Part shown: positions 28,023-36,033 of the stretch, piece after piece
Layout: every line of letters starts with the position of its first letter
How positions within the stretch are numbered: position 1 is the stretch's first letter
Source of the DNA: UBA6168 sp964423205
GTDB taxonomy: Bacteria; Bacteroidota; Bacteroidia; Chitinophagales; Saprospiraceae
DNA: 64,000 nucleotides
Reading direction: 5' to 3'
NCBI GenBank assembly: GCA_964423205.1
Contig: CAYRDX010000002.1
Span: forward strand, 1-64,000
The notes under the pieces: model-generated
What the model saw: the letters and a program-made list of their open reading frames with translations, nothing else
The model's database searches: none
Told to the model about the DNA's origin: nothing
Position numbers and translations under genes: made by a program

Positions 28023-28034
28023 TTTCAATTGAAA
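28023..28034. promoter_or_regulatory. Palindrome upstream of GH30 gene, resembles the susC-side dyad
   Basis: TTTCAATTGAAA, a perfect 12-bp palindrome 40 bp before the GH30 start. Its half-sites TTTCAA/TTGAAA match the inner half-sites of the dyad at 21056-21074, with a spacing of 0 instead of 1. AT-rich, so chance is possible. Confidence 0.3.
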
Positions 28035-28074
28035 GTCATAATTTTATAGTAATCAACAGAGGGACAAGTTTCGG

Positions 28075-29514
28075 ATGTATTCAATAACTAAAATGACTCA
28101 GTTTATCATTATTGCCATTTTACTGGTAATAAGCTGCTATAAACAGGATGATGACAATATGCCTGTTCCTCCCATCACACAGTTATCCAACCAAATTGAT
28201 TTTTGGCTAACCAGCGGCGACCAGACTAATCTCCTGAAAAAGCAAAACCTTAACCTGGCGTTTACTACTGCTGTCAATAACTACACGTCAATCGACATTG
28301 ATTCGACACAGAGTTACCAAAGCATTGATGGCTTTGGATATACTTTGACCGGCGGCAGTGCAACACTGATAAACAGGATGAACACCTATCAAAAGGAGAA
28401 CCTGTTGAATGAACTCTTTGCCTGCACTGGAGAATCACTATGTATTTCCTACCTGAGAATCAGCCTGGGTGCTTCTGACCTGGATTCCTCCGTGTTCAGT
28501 TACAACGATATAAAAGCCGGGACGGAGGATCTAACACTCAGTCAATTCAGCTTATCCAGGGATACCTTGCACCTGATACCGGTTTTAAAAGGCATTCTGA
28601 AGATTAATCCAAACATGAAAATCATGGCTTCTCCTTGGAGTGCTCCAACATGGATGAAAAGCAATAAGAATTCAGTAGGAGGCTCCCTTTTGCCACAGTA
28701 TTATCAGGTCTATGCCGCTTATTTCGTGAAGTACATACAGGAGATGAAAAAGCAGGGCATCAGCATTGATGCAATAACCGTTCAAAATGAACCTCAGCAT
28801 GGAGGTAACAACCCCAGCATGCTCATGAGCGCTGCTGAACAAAACGATTTCATAAAAAATCACCTTGGACCGGCTTTCAGGAATGCCCAGATTTCCACTA
28901 AAATCATCATCTGGGACCATAACTGCGACAACCCTGAATATCCTATTTCTATTCTGAACGATGCAGTTACCAAGTCTTTTGTTGATGGCACTGCGTTTCA
29001 TTTGTATGCTGGCCAAATTAGCGCCCTGACGAAAGTGAAAGAGGCTCACCCCGATAAAAACCTGTACTTCACCGAGCAATGGACATCGGCCAACGGCTCA
29101 TTCAGCACCGATCTCTTATGGCATATCAGAAATGTCATTATCGGAAGTACACGCAACTGGAGCAAGGTTGCACTGGAATGGAACCTCGCCAATGACCCAG
29201 GTTTTGGCCCCCACACTCCGGGCGGCTGTACGCTGTGCAAAGGAGCTTTGACCATCAGTGGCGACATTGTAACCAGGAATGTGTCCTATTACATCATTGC
29301 ACATGCTTCACGGTTTATTCCTGCCGGAGCAGTACGGATTTTCAGCACCGCTCCCACCAATCTTCCTAATGTCGCCTTCCTCCGACCTGATGGGAAAAAG
29401 GTGCTGATCGCCATGAACGACAGTGCAAATGCAGAGACTTTCAATATCGCGTTTAATGGTAAAAAGGCCGTCGTTTATCTGCCGGCGAAAGCTGTGGGTA
29501 CTTTTGTGTGGTAG
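28075..29514 (+). CDS. Glycoside hydrolase family 30 lipoprotein (glucosylceramidase / beta-1,6-glucanase type)
   Basis: 479-residue retaining beta-glycosidase of clan GH-A. Lipobox VISC near residue 22. Family segments: QSIDGFGYTLTGGSA, YLRISLGASDLD, SPWSAPTWMKSN, acid/base E239 in ITVQNEPQHG and nucleophile E334 in NLYFTEQWTS; the C-terminal Ig-like beta domain ends at the stop. GH30 subfamilies cut beta-1,6-glucan, glucosylceramide or xylan; the subfamily-3-like pattern suggests beta-1,6-glucosidic linkages, as in branched laminarin-type glucans, but this is inference. It belongs functionally with the SusC/D locus although a terminator lies between. Confidence 0.93.
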   Translation: MYSITKMTQFIIIAILLVISCYKQDDDNMPVPPITQLSNQIDFWLTSGDQTNLLKKQNLNLAFTTAVNNYTSIDIDSTQSYQSIDGFGYTLTGGSATLINRMNTYQKENLLNELFACTGESLCISYLRISLGASDLDSSVFSYNDIKAGTEDLTLSQFSLSRDTLHLIPVLKGILKINPNMKIMASPWSAPTWMKSNKNSVGGSLLPQYYQVYAAYFVKYIQEMKKQGISIDAITVQNEPQHGGNNPSMLMSAAEQNDFIKNHLGPAFRNAQISTKIIIWDHNCDNPEYPISILNDAVTKSFVDGTAFHLYAGQISALTKVKEAHPDKNLYFTEQWTSANGSFSTDLLWHIRNVIIGSTRNWSKVALEWNLANDPGFGPHTPGGCTLCKGALTISGDIVTRNVSYYIIAHASRFIPAGAVRIFSTAPTNLPNVAFLRPDGKKVLIAMNDSANAETFNIAFNGKKAVVYLPAKAVGTFVW

Positions 29515-29755
29515 GGTCCTGAATCACAATATCCAGGGCGCCAATCGTGCCCACTGGACTTAAATATTTTAAGTATTGCACAACTCAATAAATTTGATTT
29601 TATTTGACTGAATTTTGCGTTACCGGGAAATACAACGCTCATCATCAGTCTTTTTGGGTGATTTCGGTTTTGTTTATTTATTCACTGAGAAATACTCAAA
29701 AGGTATCGCATTGAAGTAATCAGATTTTGGTTGAACCATTTATAACTCCCTTACC

Positions 29756-30172
29756 ATGATTAGAATTTCACCATTATTCAGTGCACTCCTCTTGTTTTCT
29801 ATTTTGCCTTTAAAGAAAAATTCAGCGTCTTCGTTCAATGATTTTGACGACAATGCATATACCAAAGGGTTTAATGCTGAAGCCACTTTGTATCATTATG
29901 CTGCTGAAACACCATCGGAATTTAAGGTTCCCTGTTATGACGAATTTGAGAAGTCTTTAATTAAAGCCAATCATGAATTCCATATTAGGCTTTATTCAGA
30001 AACTTATGCCTTGAACTTCTATTCAAGTCGTGTCGACATCATGAGTTCCTTCAAATCAATTGGTTCTTTTTCCTGGGCCATGGTAAATTTCCAGTCTGTG
30101 GTGAAGAAAATCAACAAGGAATTCTGCGATTGTATTCTACGGACTTATGGCAAGACCGGGCCCGGGTGCTGA
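29756..30172 (+). CDS. Small exported protein of unknown function
   Basis: 138 residues with a hydrophobic N-terminus (LFSALLLFSILPL) that could be a signal peptide. The mature part is acidic at first (FNDFDDNAYTKGFNAE), then helix-forming, with four Cys including a CDC pair near the C-terminus and the ending TYGKTGPGC. I recognise no family. The 241 bp before it hold no other gene, and it is convergent with the PLP-enzyme gene. Confidence 0.6.
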   Translation: MIRISPLFSALLLFSILPLKKNSASSFNDFDDNAYTKGFNAEATLYHYAAETPSEFKVPCYDEFEKSLIKANHEFHIRLYSETYALNFYSSRVDIMSSFKSIGSFSWAMVNFQSVVKKINKEFCDCILRTYGKTGPGC

Positions 30173-30210
30173 GGTTTGAGGAAAAATCGAATTTTGCAGA
30201 AAAAAGAAAA

Positions 30211-30239
30211 TGACCGGCTAACGGGAAGTTAACCGGTCA
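30211..30239 (-). terminator. Terminator of the PLP-enzyme gene (minus strand)
   Basis: 12-bp stem TGACCGGTTAAC / GTTAGCCGGTCA on the minus strand (one G-U pair) with a 5-base loop, followed by TTTTCTTTTTTC. On the plus strand the same position is a C-A mismatch, so the minus-strand reading is favoured. Confidence 0.8.
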
Positions 30240-30250
30240 TTCAGGATTTA

Positions 30251-31549
30251 TTACTCCACAGCCACAATTGGCTCCACTACTGGTGAGTTAGTTACCCCTA
30301 TATGATCGAGCGTTTGCCCGAGGTCCCATATAATGTCGTTGGCGTTTTCCACTCCGATTGACAGGCGAACCAAAGATTCTGTCACTCCGAATTGTTTTTT
30401 CTCATCGGCAGGAACTCCGGCATGGGTCATGCTGTAAGGGTGTTGTGCGAGGGATTCCGTGCTGCCGAGGCTAACGGCAAGGTGGATCATCTTAAGGCCA
30501 TTGAGGAACTGAAAAGCTTCTTTTTCACCACCCAATACTTCAAAGGAAATCATGGCGCCCGGCGACAGGCAATGCCTTTTGTAGATGTCGTATTGCATGC
30601 CGTCCTTTTCGTCGAGCAACCCGAGGTAATACACCTTTTTCACTTTGGGATGCTTTTGCAGGTAATCTGCCACTTTAATGGCATTTTCCACCTGTTTCTC
30701 CATTCTGATTTTCAGCGTTTCCAGGCTGCGCAAAAGCAACCAACCTGTCCAGGGACTAATCATAGAACCGAGGAAAGAGCGCATGTTTTTCATTCTCTGG
30801 ATGATAGCTTTTGAGCCGAGAGCTGCACCTGCTATTACGTCGCCATGTCCGCCGATGTATTTTGTAGCGCTGTACAATACGAGGTCGGCGCCATTGTTCA
30901 ACGGCCTTTGCCAAACCGGCCCGAGGAAAGTATTGTCCACCGCGATGATGGGTTTTTCATCATTTTTAGAAACAAGATCGGCTACCCGGCGACACATCTC
31001 GATGTCCACCAGCATATTGGTCGGGTTGGCAGGAGTTTCCACAAAAATCATGACCAGCTTGTCGGCCATTCCGCTTTCCCGCAACATTTTCAACATTTCC
31101 TTTTCGGAAATATCGGCCTCGAAAGGCATCACATGTACTCCAAATTTAGTCAGCGTTTCATGAATGAAATGGCTGGTACCGCCATAAAGCGGCATGGAAT
31201 ACAATAACAAGTCCCCCGGTTTGAGAAGTTCCAGCAAGGCAGTGGTGATAGCCGACATGCCGCTCTCAAAAACGGCACAGGCTTCGGCTCCGTCCCATAG
31301 AGTCAGCCGGTCTTCCAAAATCTCCATATCGGGATTATTGATACGGCTGTAAATCAATCCCGGGGCTTCAAATTCATCTGGTTCCCGCAGGCCGTAGGCG
31401 AGTTCGAAGAATGCCTTTCCGTCTTCTGCTTTTTTGAAAACGAAGGTGGAGGTTTGAAAAATTGGACATTTGAGCGAGCCTTCCGACCATTCTGGTTTGT
31501 AACCGTATGACATCATGAGGCTTTCCGGATGAAATTCGTGCATTGGCAT
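30251..31549 (-). CDS. Cys/Met metabolism PLP-dependent enzyme (methionine gamma-lyase / cystathionine gamma-synthase type)
   Basis: 432-residue fold-type I pyridoxal-phosphate enzyme. The cofactor lysine is K230 in LVLYSATKYIGGHGD. Other landmarks are YSRINNPDMEILEDRL, the CAVFESGMSAI phosphate-binding segment, PANPTNMLVDI, AVDNTFLGPVWQRPL and SLGSTESLAQHPYSMTHAGVP near the end, characteristic of the family. It is slightly longer than the usual ~400 residues because of N- and C-terminal extensions. Gamma-lyase or gamma-synthase activity cannot be told apart here. The divergent Lrp/AsnC gene, 152 bp away, is a likely regulator, since that family responds to amino acids. Confidence 0.9.
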   Translation of the reverse strand: MPMHEFHPESLMMSYGYKPEWSEGSLKCPIFQTSTFVFKKAEDGKAFFELAYGLREPDEFEAPGLIYSRINNPDMEILEDRLTLWDGAEACAVFESGMSAITTALLELLKPGDLLLYSMPLYGGTSHFIHETLTKFGVHVMPFEADISEKEMLKMLRESGMADKLVMIFVETPANPTNMLVDIEMCRRVADLVSKNDEKPIIAVDNTFLGPVWQRPLNNGADLVLYSATKYIGGHGDVIAGAALGSKAIIQRMKNMRSFLGSMISPWTGWLLLRSLETLKIRMEKQVENAIKVADYLQKHPKVKKVYYLGLLDEKDGMQYDIYKRHCLSPGAMISFEVLGGEKEAFQFLNGLKMIHLAVSLGSTESLAQHPYSMTHAGVPADEKKQFGVTESLVRLSIGVENANDIIWDLGQTLDHIGVTNSPVVEPIVAVE

Positions 31550-31565
31550 GGCTAGGTATTTTTAA

Positions 31566-31573
31566 CAAAAATA
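31566..31573 (-). promoter_or_regulatory. -7 box for the PLP-enzyme gene
   Basis: Minus strand TATTTTTG fits TAnnTTTG and ends 17 bp before the ATG. No convincing -33 TTG is seen. Confidence 0.4.
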
Positions 31574-31701
31574 AGGGTTTTGGAAAATAGTTCTATAAAC
31601 ACAGATTTGATTAGAAAATAAAACTATGATTCACTCAAATGGCAGGAAATATTTTCGCAACGCATGTCTTTTTTGATTTTCTTTGGAAAAATTTTCTACC
31701 G

Positions 31702-32166
31702 ATGAATGGATTGGATAATACGGATTCGCGAATTCTGGAACTCCTGCAGCAGGATGCCCGGCTGACAACCAAGGAATTAGCGTCACATCTCAACCTCACC
31801 ACCACGCCTGTTTATGAGCGCATCAAGCGCCTGGAGCGGGATGGTTACATTCAGAAATATGTAGCTCTGGTGGATAAAAAGAAAGTGGGCCTGCGTCTGC
31901 TTGCATTCTGCAATGTCTCCCTGAAAGAGCATAATGCGGAGTTTTTAGTTCGCTTTGAAGAAGCTGTGCGCTCACTTCCGGAAGTAATGGAGTGCTACCA
32001 CATTGCAGGCTTGTACGACTATTTACTGAAAGTTGTTGTGAAGGATATGGATGCTTATCAGCATTTTGTAGCTAAAAAACTGGCAGCGCTGGAGAATATT
32101 GGCAAAGTACAGAGTTCATTCGTGATGACAGAAATTAAGCACTCGACTAATGTGGCTATTGATTAG
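31702..32166 (+). CDS. Lrp/AsnC family transcriptional regulator
   Basis: 155-residue feast/famine regulator: winged HTH at residues 1-60 (LDNTDSRILELLQQDARLTTKELASHLNL...VYERIKRLERDGYIQKYVA) and an effector-binding RAM domain (CNVSLKEHN...ECYHIAGLYDYLLKVVVKDMDAY). ATG at 31702 starts exactly at the family N-terminus; an in-frame ATG at 31639 would add 21 unrelated residues. It is divergent from the Cys/Met PLP-enzyme gene, which it probably controls in response to an amino acid. A GGATGAG array follows its stop. Confidence 0.93.
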   Translation: MNGLDNTDSRILELLQQDARLTTKELASHLNLTTTPVYERIKRLERDGYIQKYVALVDKKKVGLRLLAFCNVSLKEHNAEFLVRFEEAVRSLPEVMECYHIAGLYDYLLKVVVKDMDAYQHFVAKKLAALENIGKVQSSFVMTEIKHSTNVAID

Positions 32167-32191
32167 ATAAGGATTGAAGGATTGAATGAGT

Positions 32192-32226
32192 GAATGAGGG
32201 ATGAGGGATGAGGGATGAGGGATGAA
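32192..32226 (+). repeat. Heptamer array, GGATGAG type, 5 units
   Basis: GAATGAG, three exact GGATGAG and a final GGATGAA, starting 25 bp after the regulator's stop codon. Same heptamer as 16361-16388, about 16 kb away. Confidence 0.88.
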
Positions 32227-32281
32227 AAGACTACGGATATGTTCAAATAACTTACTAATATTCTGACAGTCAGCACATTTA

Positions 32282-32344
32282 CATTTCTCATTTCTCATTT
32301 TTCATTTTACATTTTACATTTTTCATTTCTCATTTTACATTTTC
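32282..32344 (+). repeat. Heptamer array, CATTTYN type, 9 units
   Basis: Nine head-to-tail 7-mers of the form CATTTCT, CATTTTT, CATTTTA or CATTTTC with unbroken phase over 63 bp. It lies between the convergent asnC-like and pntB genes, immediately before the pnt terminator. Confidence 0.92.
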
Positions 32345-32367
32345 CTTAGTGTATTAGTGGTTAACTC

Positions 32368-32397
32368 AAGAAAAACGGCCGCCAGAAAGGCAGCCGT
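32368..32397 (-). terminator. Terminator of the pnt operon (minus strand)
   Basis: 9-bp stem ACGGCTGCC / GGCGGCCGT (one wobble) with a 5-base loop, followed on the minus strand by TTTTTCTTG, 26 bp after the pntB stop. Confidence 0.82.
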
Positions 32398-32422
32398 CGG
32401 TGAAGATCTTATTTATTCAAAA

Positions 32423-33814
32423 TCAGAGGTTTTTAAGCTCTGCAATGAGTTTTGTAATGGTGTCCTTGGCATCACCAAAGAGCATTCTCGTCTTCTTGTG
32501 GAAGAACAGTGGGTTCTCGATTCCTGCGTAACCCGGACGCATAGAGCGTTTCATCACGATGACGTTCTTGGAATCCCATACTTTGATAACAGGCATGCCG
32601 TAAATCGGGCTGCCTGAATCATCCTCGGCTGCAGGGTTAACTACGTCGTTGGCGCCAACGATGAGTACCACGTCGGTCATACCCATTTGTGAGTTGGCAT
32701 CGTCCATTTCGACGAGTTTAGGATAAGGTACATCAGCCTCGGCCAGCAACACGTTCATGTGGCCAGGCATACGACCCGCAACCGGGTGAATGGCGTAATA
32801 CACTTCAACGCCTTTTGCCTCAAGGCTTTTCTCAAATTCATGACAGGTGTGTTGAGCCTGAGCTACAGCCAAACCATAACCGGGAACGATACATACTTTG
32901 CTTGCGTAAGCGCACATGATGGCTGCATCCGACATGTTTACCTCCTTTATAACCATATCACCGGTTGCACCAGCTGAGGAGGTTGATCCACCGCCAAAGT
33001 TTCCAATGAGCACGTTCATAACTGAACGGTTCATTGCTTCACACATCAGGAAGGTAAGAATCAATCCGGACGCACCAACAAGGATACCGCCAATCAACAT
33101 CAGGATGTTGCCATAGAGCAAACCGCCAAATGCACCGGCAATACCGGACAGTGAGTTCAAAAGTGCAATAACAACCGGCATATCAGCACCCCCGATTGGC
33201 ATGACGAAGAATATACCGTAAATCAGTGAAATGCCCAGGAGATACCATCCGATATTGTCACCCAGGATTTCCGGAAAGAAAGTACCCATCACAATTAATG
33301 CGATGATTACGAAAAGCATCAGCAGGTTGATATAGGTGAAGGCATTGGTATAGATGTCTTTAATTTTTTCAGCCAGTTTGCCGTAGGCAACCAAAGAACC
33401 GCTGGTTGTAACTGTACCGACTGCTATGCCCAGAAAGGCGATCAGCAGGAAGCCCTGCTCTACGTTGGAGCTTCCAAATAACTCAATGGAAGCAATCAGG
33501 GCTGAGGTAGCACCACCAGTTGCGTTGAAGAAAGAAACCATTTCCGGCATGGCAGTCATTTTTACGCGGGTGGCCATCAGATAGCCAACAATAGAACCGA
33601 CGGCAAGTGCACCAAGTATAAGCGGATAATTACCGATGGCATGGCCTTCTTCACTACGGTGGAAAATAAGTGTGCCGAGAATGGCGAGCAACATACCACC
33701 AAGAGCAATTGCATTGCCTTTTACGGCCGTATCCGGGCTGCTGAGCATTTTCAAACCAATAATGAAAGTCACGCAGCCAACGATATATGTAAGTTCTAAT
33801 AGAAATTCAAACAT
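32423..33814 (-). CDS. pntB: NAD(P) transhydrogenase subunit beta
   Basis: 463-residue subunit of the proton-translocating transhydrogenase, which drives hydride transfer from NADH to NADP+ with the proton gradient. The N-terminal ~270 residues form about nine membrane helices. The C-terminal dIII domain binds NADP(H), shown by IVPGYGLAVAQAQH, HPVAGRMPGHMNVLLAEADVPY, VLIVGANDVVNPAA and VIVMKRSMRPGYAGIENPLF. Last gene of a three-gene minus-strand operon; the split of alpha into two polypeptides is the form found in Rhodospirillum and Bacteroidota. Confidence 0.96.
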   Translation of the reverse strand: MFEFLLELTYIVGCVTFIIGLKMLSSPDTAVKGNAIALGGMLLAILGTLIFHRSEEGHAIGNYPLILGALAVGSIVGYLMATRVKMTAMPEMVSFFNATGGATSALIASIELFGSSNVEQGFLLIAFLGIAVGTVTTSGSLVAYGKLAEKIKDIYTNAFTYINLLMLFVIIALIVMGTFFPEILGDNIGWYLLGISLIYGIFFVMPIGGADMPVVIALLNSLSGIAGAFGGLLYGNILMLIGGILVGASGLILTFLMCEAMNRSVMNVLIGNFGGGSTSSAGATGDMVIKEVNMSDAAIMCAYASKVCIVPGYGLAVAQAQHTCHEFEKSLEAKGVEVYYAIHPVAGRMPGHMNVLLAEADVPYPKLVEMDDANSQMGMTDVVLIVGANDVVNPAAEDDSGSPIYGMPVIKVWDSKNVIVMKRSMRPGYAGIENPLFFHKKTRMLFGDAKDTITKLIAELKNL

Positions 33815-33900
33815 GGCAAAAGTTGATTTGTGAGTTAAGTTTGTCGTGGTTAGGGTAGAGTTATGGATTTGTCCAGCAATCCATAAGCGACCTTACTAAC

Positions 33901-34209
33901 TCACTTCTTTTTCTTAAACATGGACAGCATTCTGCCGGTGACAGCGAAACCACCCACTACGTTCAGGGTACCAAAGAAAATGGCCAAACAGCCAAATCCA
34001 AGTGTCACATAGTCATTGGGATTGGCGTGTCCAACCACGATAATGGCACCGACGATAACCACACCTGAGACGGCATTTGAACCCGACATCAAAGGGGTAT
34101 GCAGCAAGGATGGCACATTTTTAATGACCTCCGTACCCAGGAAAATGGCCAGGATGATAATGAATATCATGGCCTGGTTCTGAAGAAAAAAGCTGACTAT
34201 AGAATCCAT
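33901..34209 (-). CDS. pntAB: NAD(P) transhydrogenase subunit alpha, part 2 (membrane)
   Basis: 102-residue subunit with three to four hydrophobic helices, equal to the C-terminal membrane part of single-chain PntA. FLGTEVIKNVPSLLHTPLMSGSNAVSGVVIVGA is the conserved membrane core. It lies 21 bp after pntAA and 86 bp before pntB. It completes domain II of the proton channel together with PntB. Confidence 0.95.
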   Translation of the reverse strand: MDSIVSFFLQNQAMIFIIILAIFLGTEVIKNVPSLLHTPLMSGSNAVSGVVIVGAIIVVGHANPNDYVTLGFGCLAIFFGTLNVVGGFAVTGRMLSMFKKKK

Positions 34210-34230
34210 AATTAATGATTTATCAATAGG

Positions 34231-35361
34231 TTAGGAAGCTGATAATACTGATTTTAGTCTTTCGCTGTAAACCTCACCCTGGTGAGCAATGCAGGAAGCA
34301 GCAACGATATCGTCTTCGAAATTTATTTTGAATTCTCCCTTTTCAAAGAAGAGCTTCATGAAGTTAAGGATGTTTTTGCCGTACATGCTACTGGCGTCCT
34401 TTGGCATGCTGGAAGGCAGATTGGAGTCACCAACAACACTTACACCCTTATGATTGATGGTTTTGTTATCCTGCGTAACCTCACAGTTGCCACCTGATGA
34501 TGCAGCAAGGTCGATGATGACTGAACCTGGTTGCATAGCTTCCACTGTTTCTTTTTTGATGATCAGTGGAGCTTTGCAGCCGGGTATTTGGGCTGTACAA
34601 ATAATGACGTTGGCAGCCATACTGTGCTTATGCACTGCCTCTGCCTGTCGCTGTTTGTATTCTTCCGACTGTTCAATAGCATAGCCACCGGCAGCGGCAC
34701 TTTCAGCTGCGCCTTCCACATCGACGAATTTGGCGCCAAGGCTGAGAACCTCTTCTTTGGCGGCAGTCCTTACATCAAATGCTTCAACTACAGCACCCAA
34801 TCGCTTAGCCGTGGAAATAGCCTGCAAGCCAGCCACACCTGCACCAATAATCAGGACTTTTGCTGGGCGAATAGTACCCGCGGCCGTCATAAACATAGGG
34901 AAAAAGCTGGGAAGACTGCTTGCAGCCAGAAGTATGGCTTTGTAACCCGATACGGTGGCCTGAGATGACAAAACGTCCATTGCTTGTGCGCGGGTGGAGC
35001 GAGGCAACATATCGAGACTGAAAGAAGTGACTTTGGCTTTTTTTAATGGCTCAACAACAGCGGTGTTTGCCATCGGATTGTATTGACCAATAATCATCTG
35101 TCCCTCAGAAGCAAGTTTGAACTGCGCTTCGGTCAAAGGGTCAATTTTAGTTAGGATGTTCGCTTTTTTCAATACCTCTTCAGCACTGACGACCTTGGCA
35201 CCCTGTGCCTCATAAGCCTCATCAGAGTAAGATGCACTGAGCCCAGCGCCCTTTTCAACTAAAATTTCTTTGATTCCTAATTTGGTAAGTGGTGCGAGGG
35301 TTTCGGGAGTGATGGTAACCCTTTGTTCTGGACCATCTTCTTTTAATATACCAAGTATCAT
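34231..35361 (-). CDS. pntAA: NAD(P) transhydrogenase subunit alpha, part 1 (NAD-binding)
   Basis: 376-residue soluble dI subunit that binds NAD(H), related to alanine dehydrogenase. Landmarks are KEDGPEQRVTITPET at the N-terminus, QATVSGYKAILLAA, the Rossmann segment VLIIGAGVAGLQAISTAKRLGAVVEAFDVR and the CTAQIPGCKAPLIIKKETVEAMQPGSVIIDLA stretch. First gene of the pnt operon. A weak -7 box lies at 35405-35412. Confidence 0.96.
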   Translation of the reverse strand: MILGILKEDGPEQRVTITPETLAPLTKLGIKEILVEKGAGLSASYSDEAYEAQGAKVVSAEEVLKKANILTKIDPLTEAQFKLASEGQMIIGQYNPMANTAVVEPLKKAKVTSFSLDMLPRSTRAQAMDVLSSQATVSGYKAILLAASSLPSFFPMFMTAAGTIRPAKVLIIGAGVAGLQAISTAKRLGAVVEAFDVRTAAKEEVLSLGAKFVDVEGAAESAAAGGYAIEQSEEYKQRQAEAVHKHSMAANVIICTAQIPGCKAPLIIKKETVEAMQPGSVIIDLAASSGGNCEVTQDNKTINHKGVSVVGDSNLPSSMPKDASSMYGKNILNFMKLFFEKGEFKINFEDDIVAASCIAHQGEVYSERLKSVLSAS

Positions 35362-35404
35362 GGTTAGGATTTGTTTCTGTGCAGAAGGTTATTAAATCGA
35401 GTGG

Positions 35405-35412
35405 CGAAATTA
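35405..35412 (-). promoter_or_regulatory. Possible -7 box of the pnt operon
   Basis: Minus strand TAATTTCG, one mismatch from TAnnTTTG, followed by CCACTCG and 43 bp before the pntAA start. No -33 element recognised. Confidence 0.3.
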
Positions 35413-35503
35413 CATCTTTCGGCTAAATTCCCTTTACCGTTCTGGTGATTTTTGACAGCACTCAAATTGATTGATTTTCTGGCATAAAAAAAAGGCTCTT
35501 GAG

Positions 35504-35629
35504 GTGAGTGTTACATATTCAGGACAAATCGATGATGCATTTCATTGTGAAGCCCTAATGAATAATTTGGCTAAGGCACTTCCGGGTTTTGCTTTTATTT
35601 TGGATTCATTTTATGACCCTTTGAAATAA
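35504..35629 (+). other. Possible small ORF or relic, 41 codons
   Basis: From a GTG at 35504 the frame runs to TAA at 35627-35629. Its composition looks protein-like (segments DDAFHCEALMNNLAKALPG and FAFILDSFYDPLK). The frame stays open upstream to a TGA just before 35480 without an ATG; the only internal ATG is at codon 20. It may be a small gene, a decayed gene end or chance. I recognise no family. Confidence 0.2.
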
Positions 35630-35706
35630 GTTGTTGAGTATCAAGGTTTGGAAATTTAATTGGGAAAATTAATTATGCAAATCACAATATTTAAGAATGT
35701 GTTTTT

Positions 35707-35714
35707 TACATTTG
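35707..35714 (+). promoter_or_regulatory. Possible -7 box of the CUB/SprB surface-protein gene
   Basis: TACATTTG fits TAnnTTTG and is followed by TCGC. If used, the leader before the ATG at 36034 would be about 310 bases, unusually long. No -33 TTG at the usual distance. Confidence 0.3.
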
Positions 35715-36033
35715 TCGCTTTCAGGTCCCATTCACAAGAGCTTACCCATTAAAGTCCCCTTGATATTTCCAGGGCGACAGATTAGCTGATTCTGCGTACT
35801 ATTATCCCCAATACCACATGGCCACCATGTAGGGTGTCATGTCGTGATTGCCGTCAGGCGTATGAAATAAAAAAGCAGATAAAGGCTAAAGAAATTTTTT
35901 CTGCTGGATAAAAGTGCCAGCTGTCCTATGATCAGTCTGATTGACCTGGAAGAGGCTGTTTGTTGTACTCCGGGCCAATCTGAATACAAACTGTAGCTGC
36001 ATTTTAACCGTACTCAAACACCGATTTTTGACT

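Larger units (their letters stand above)
35413..36033. other. Long AT-rich spacer, no confident gene
   Basis: About 620 bp between the pnt operon and the large surface-protein gene. It holds a short open frame (35504-35629) and a -7-like box (35707-35714), both listed separately. I see no long repeat, RNA gene or convincing terminator in the remainder. Confidence 0.5.

Noticed and set aside
27828..28028. 66-codon minus-strand frame in the spacer before the GH30 gene
   Set aside because: It spans a strong terminator hairpin and a palindrome; composition is Lys/Glu/Ser rich without motif.
30678..31163. 161-codon plus-strand open frame
   Set aside because: It is the reverse shadow of the PLP-dependent enzyme gene, whose active-site motif is clear.
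32282..32344. Repeat array that might be read as CRISPR
   Set aside because: Units are 7 bp with no unique spacers between them, and no cas genes are nearby.
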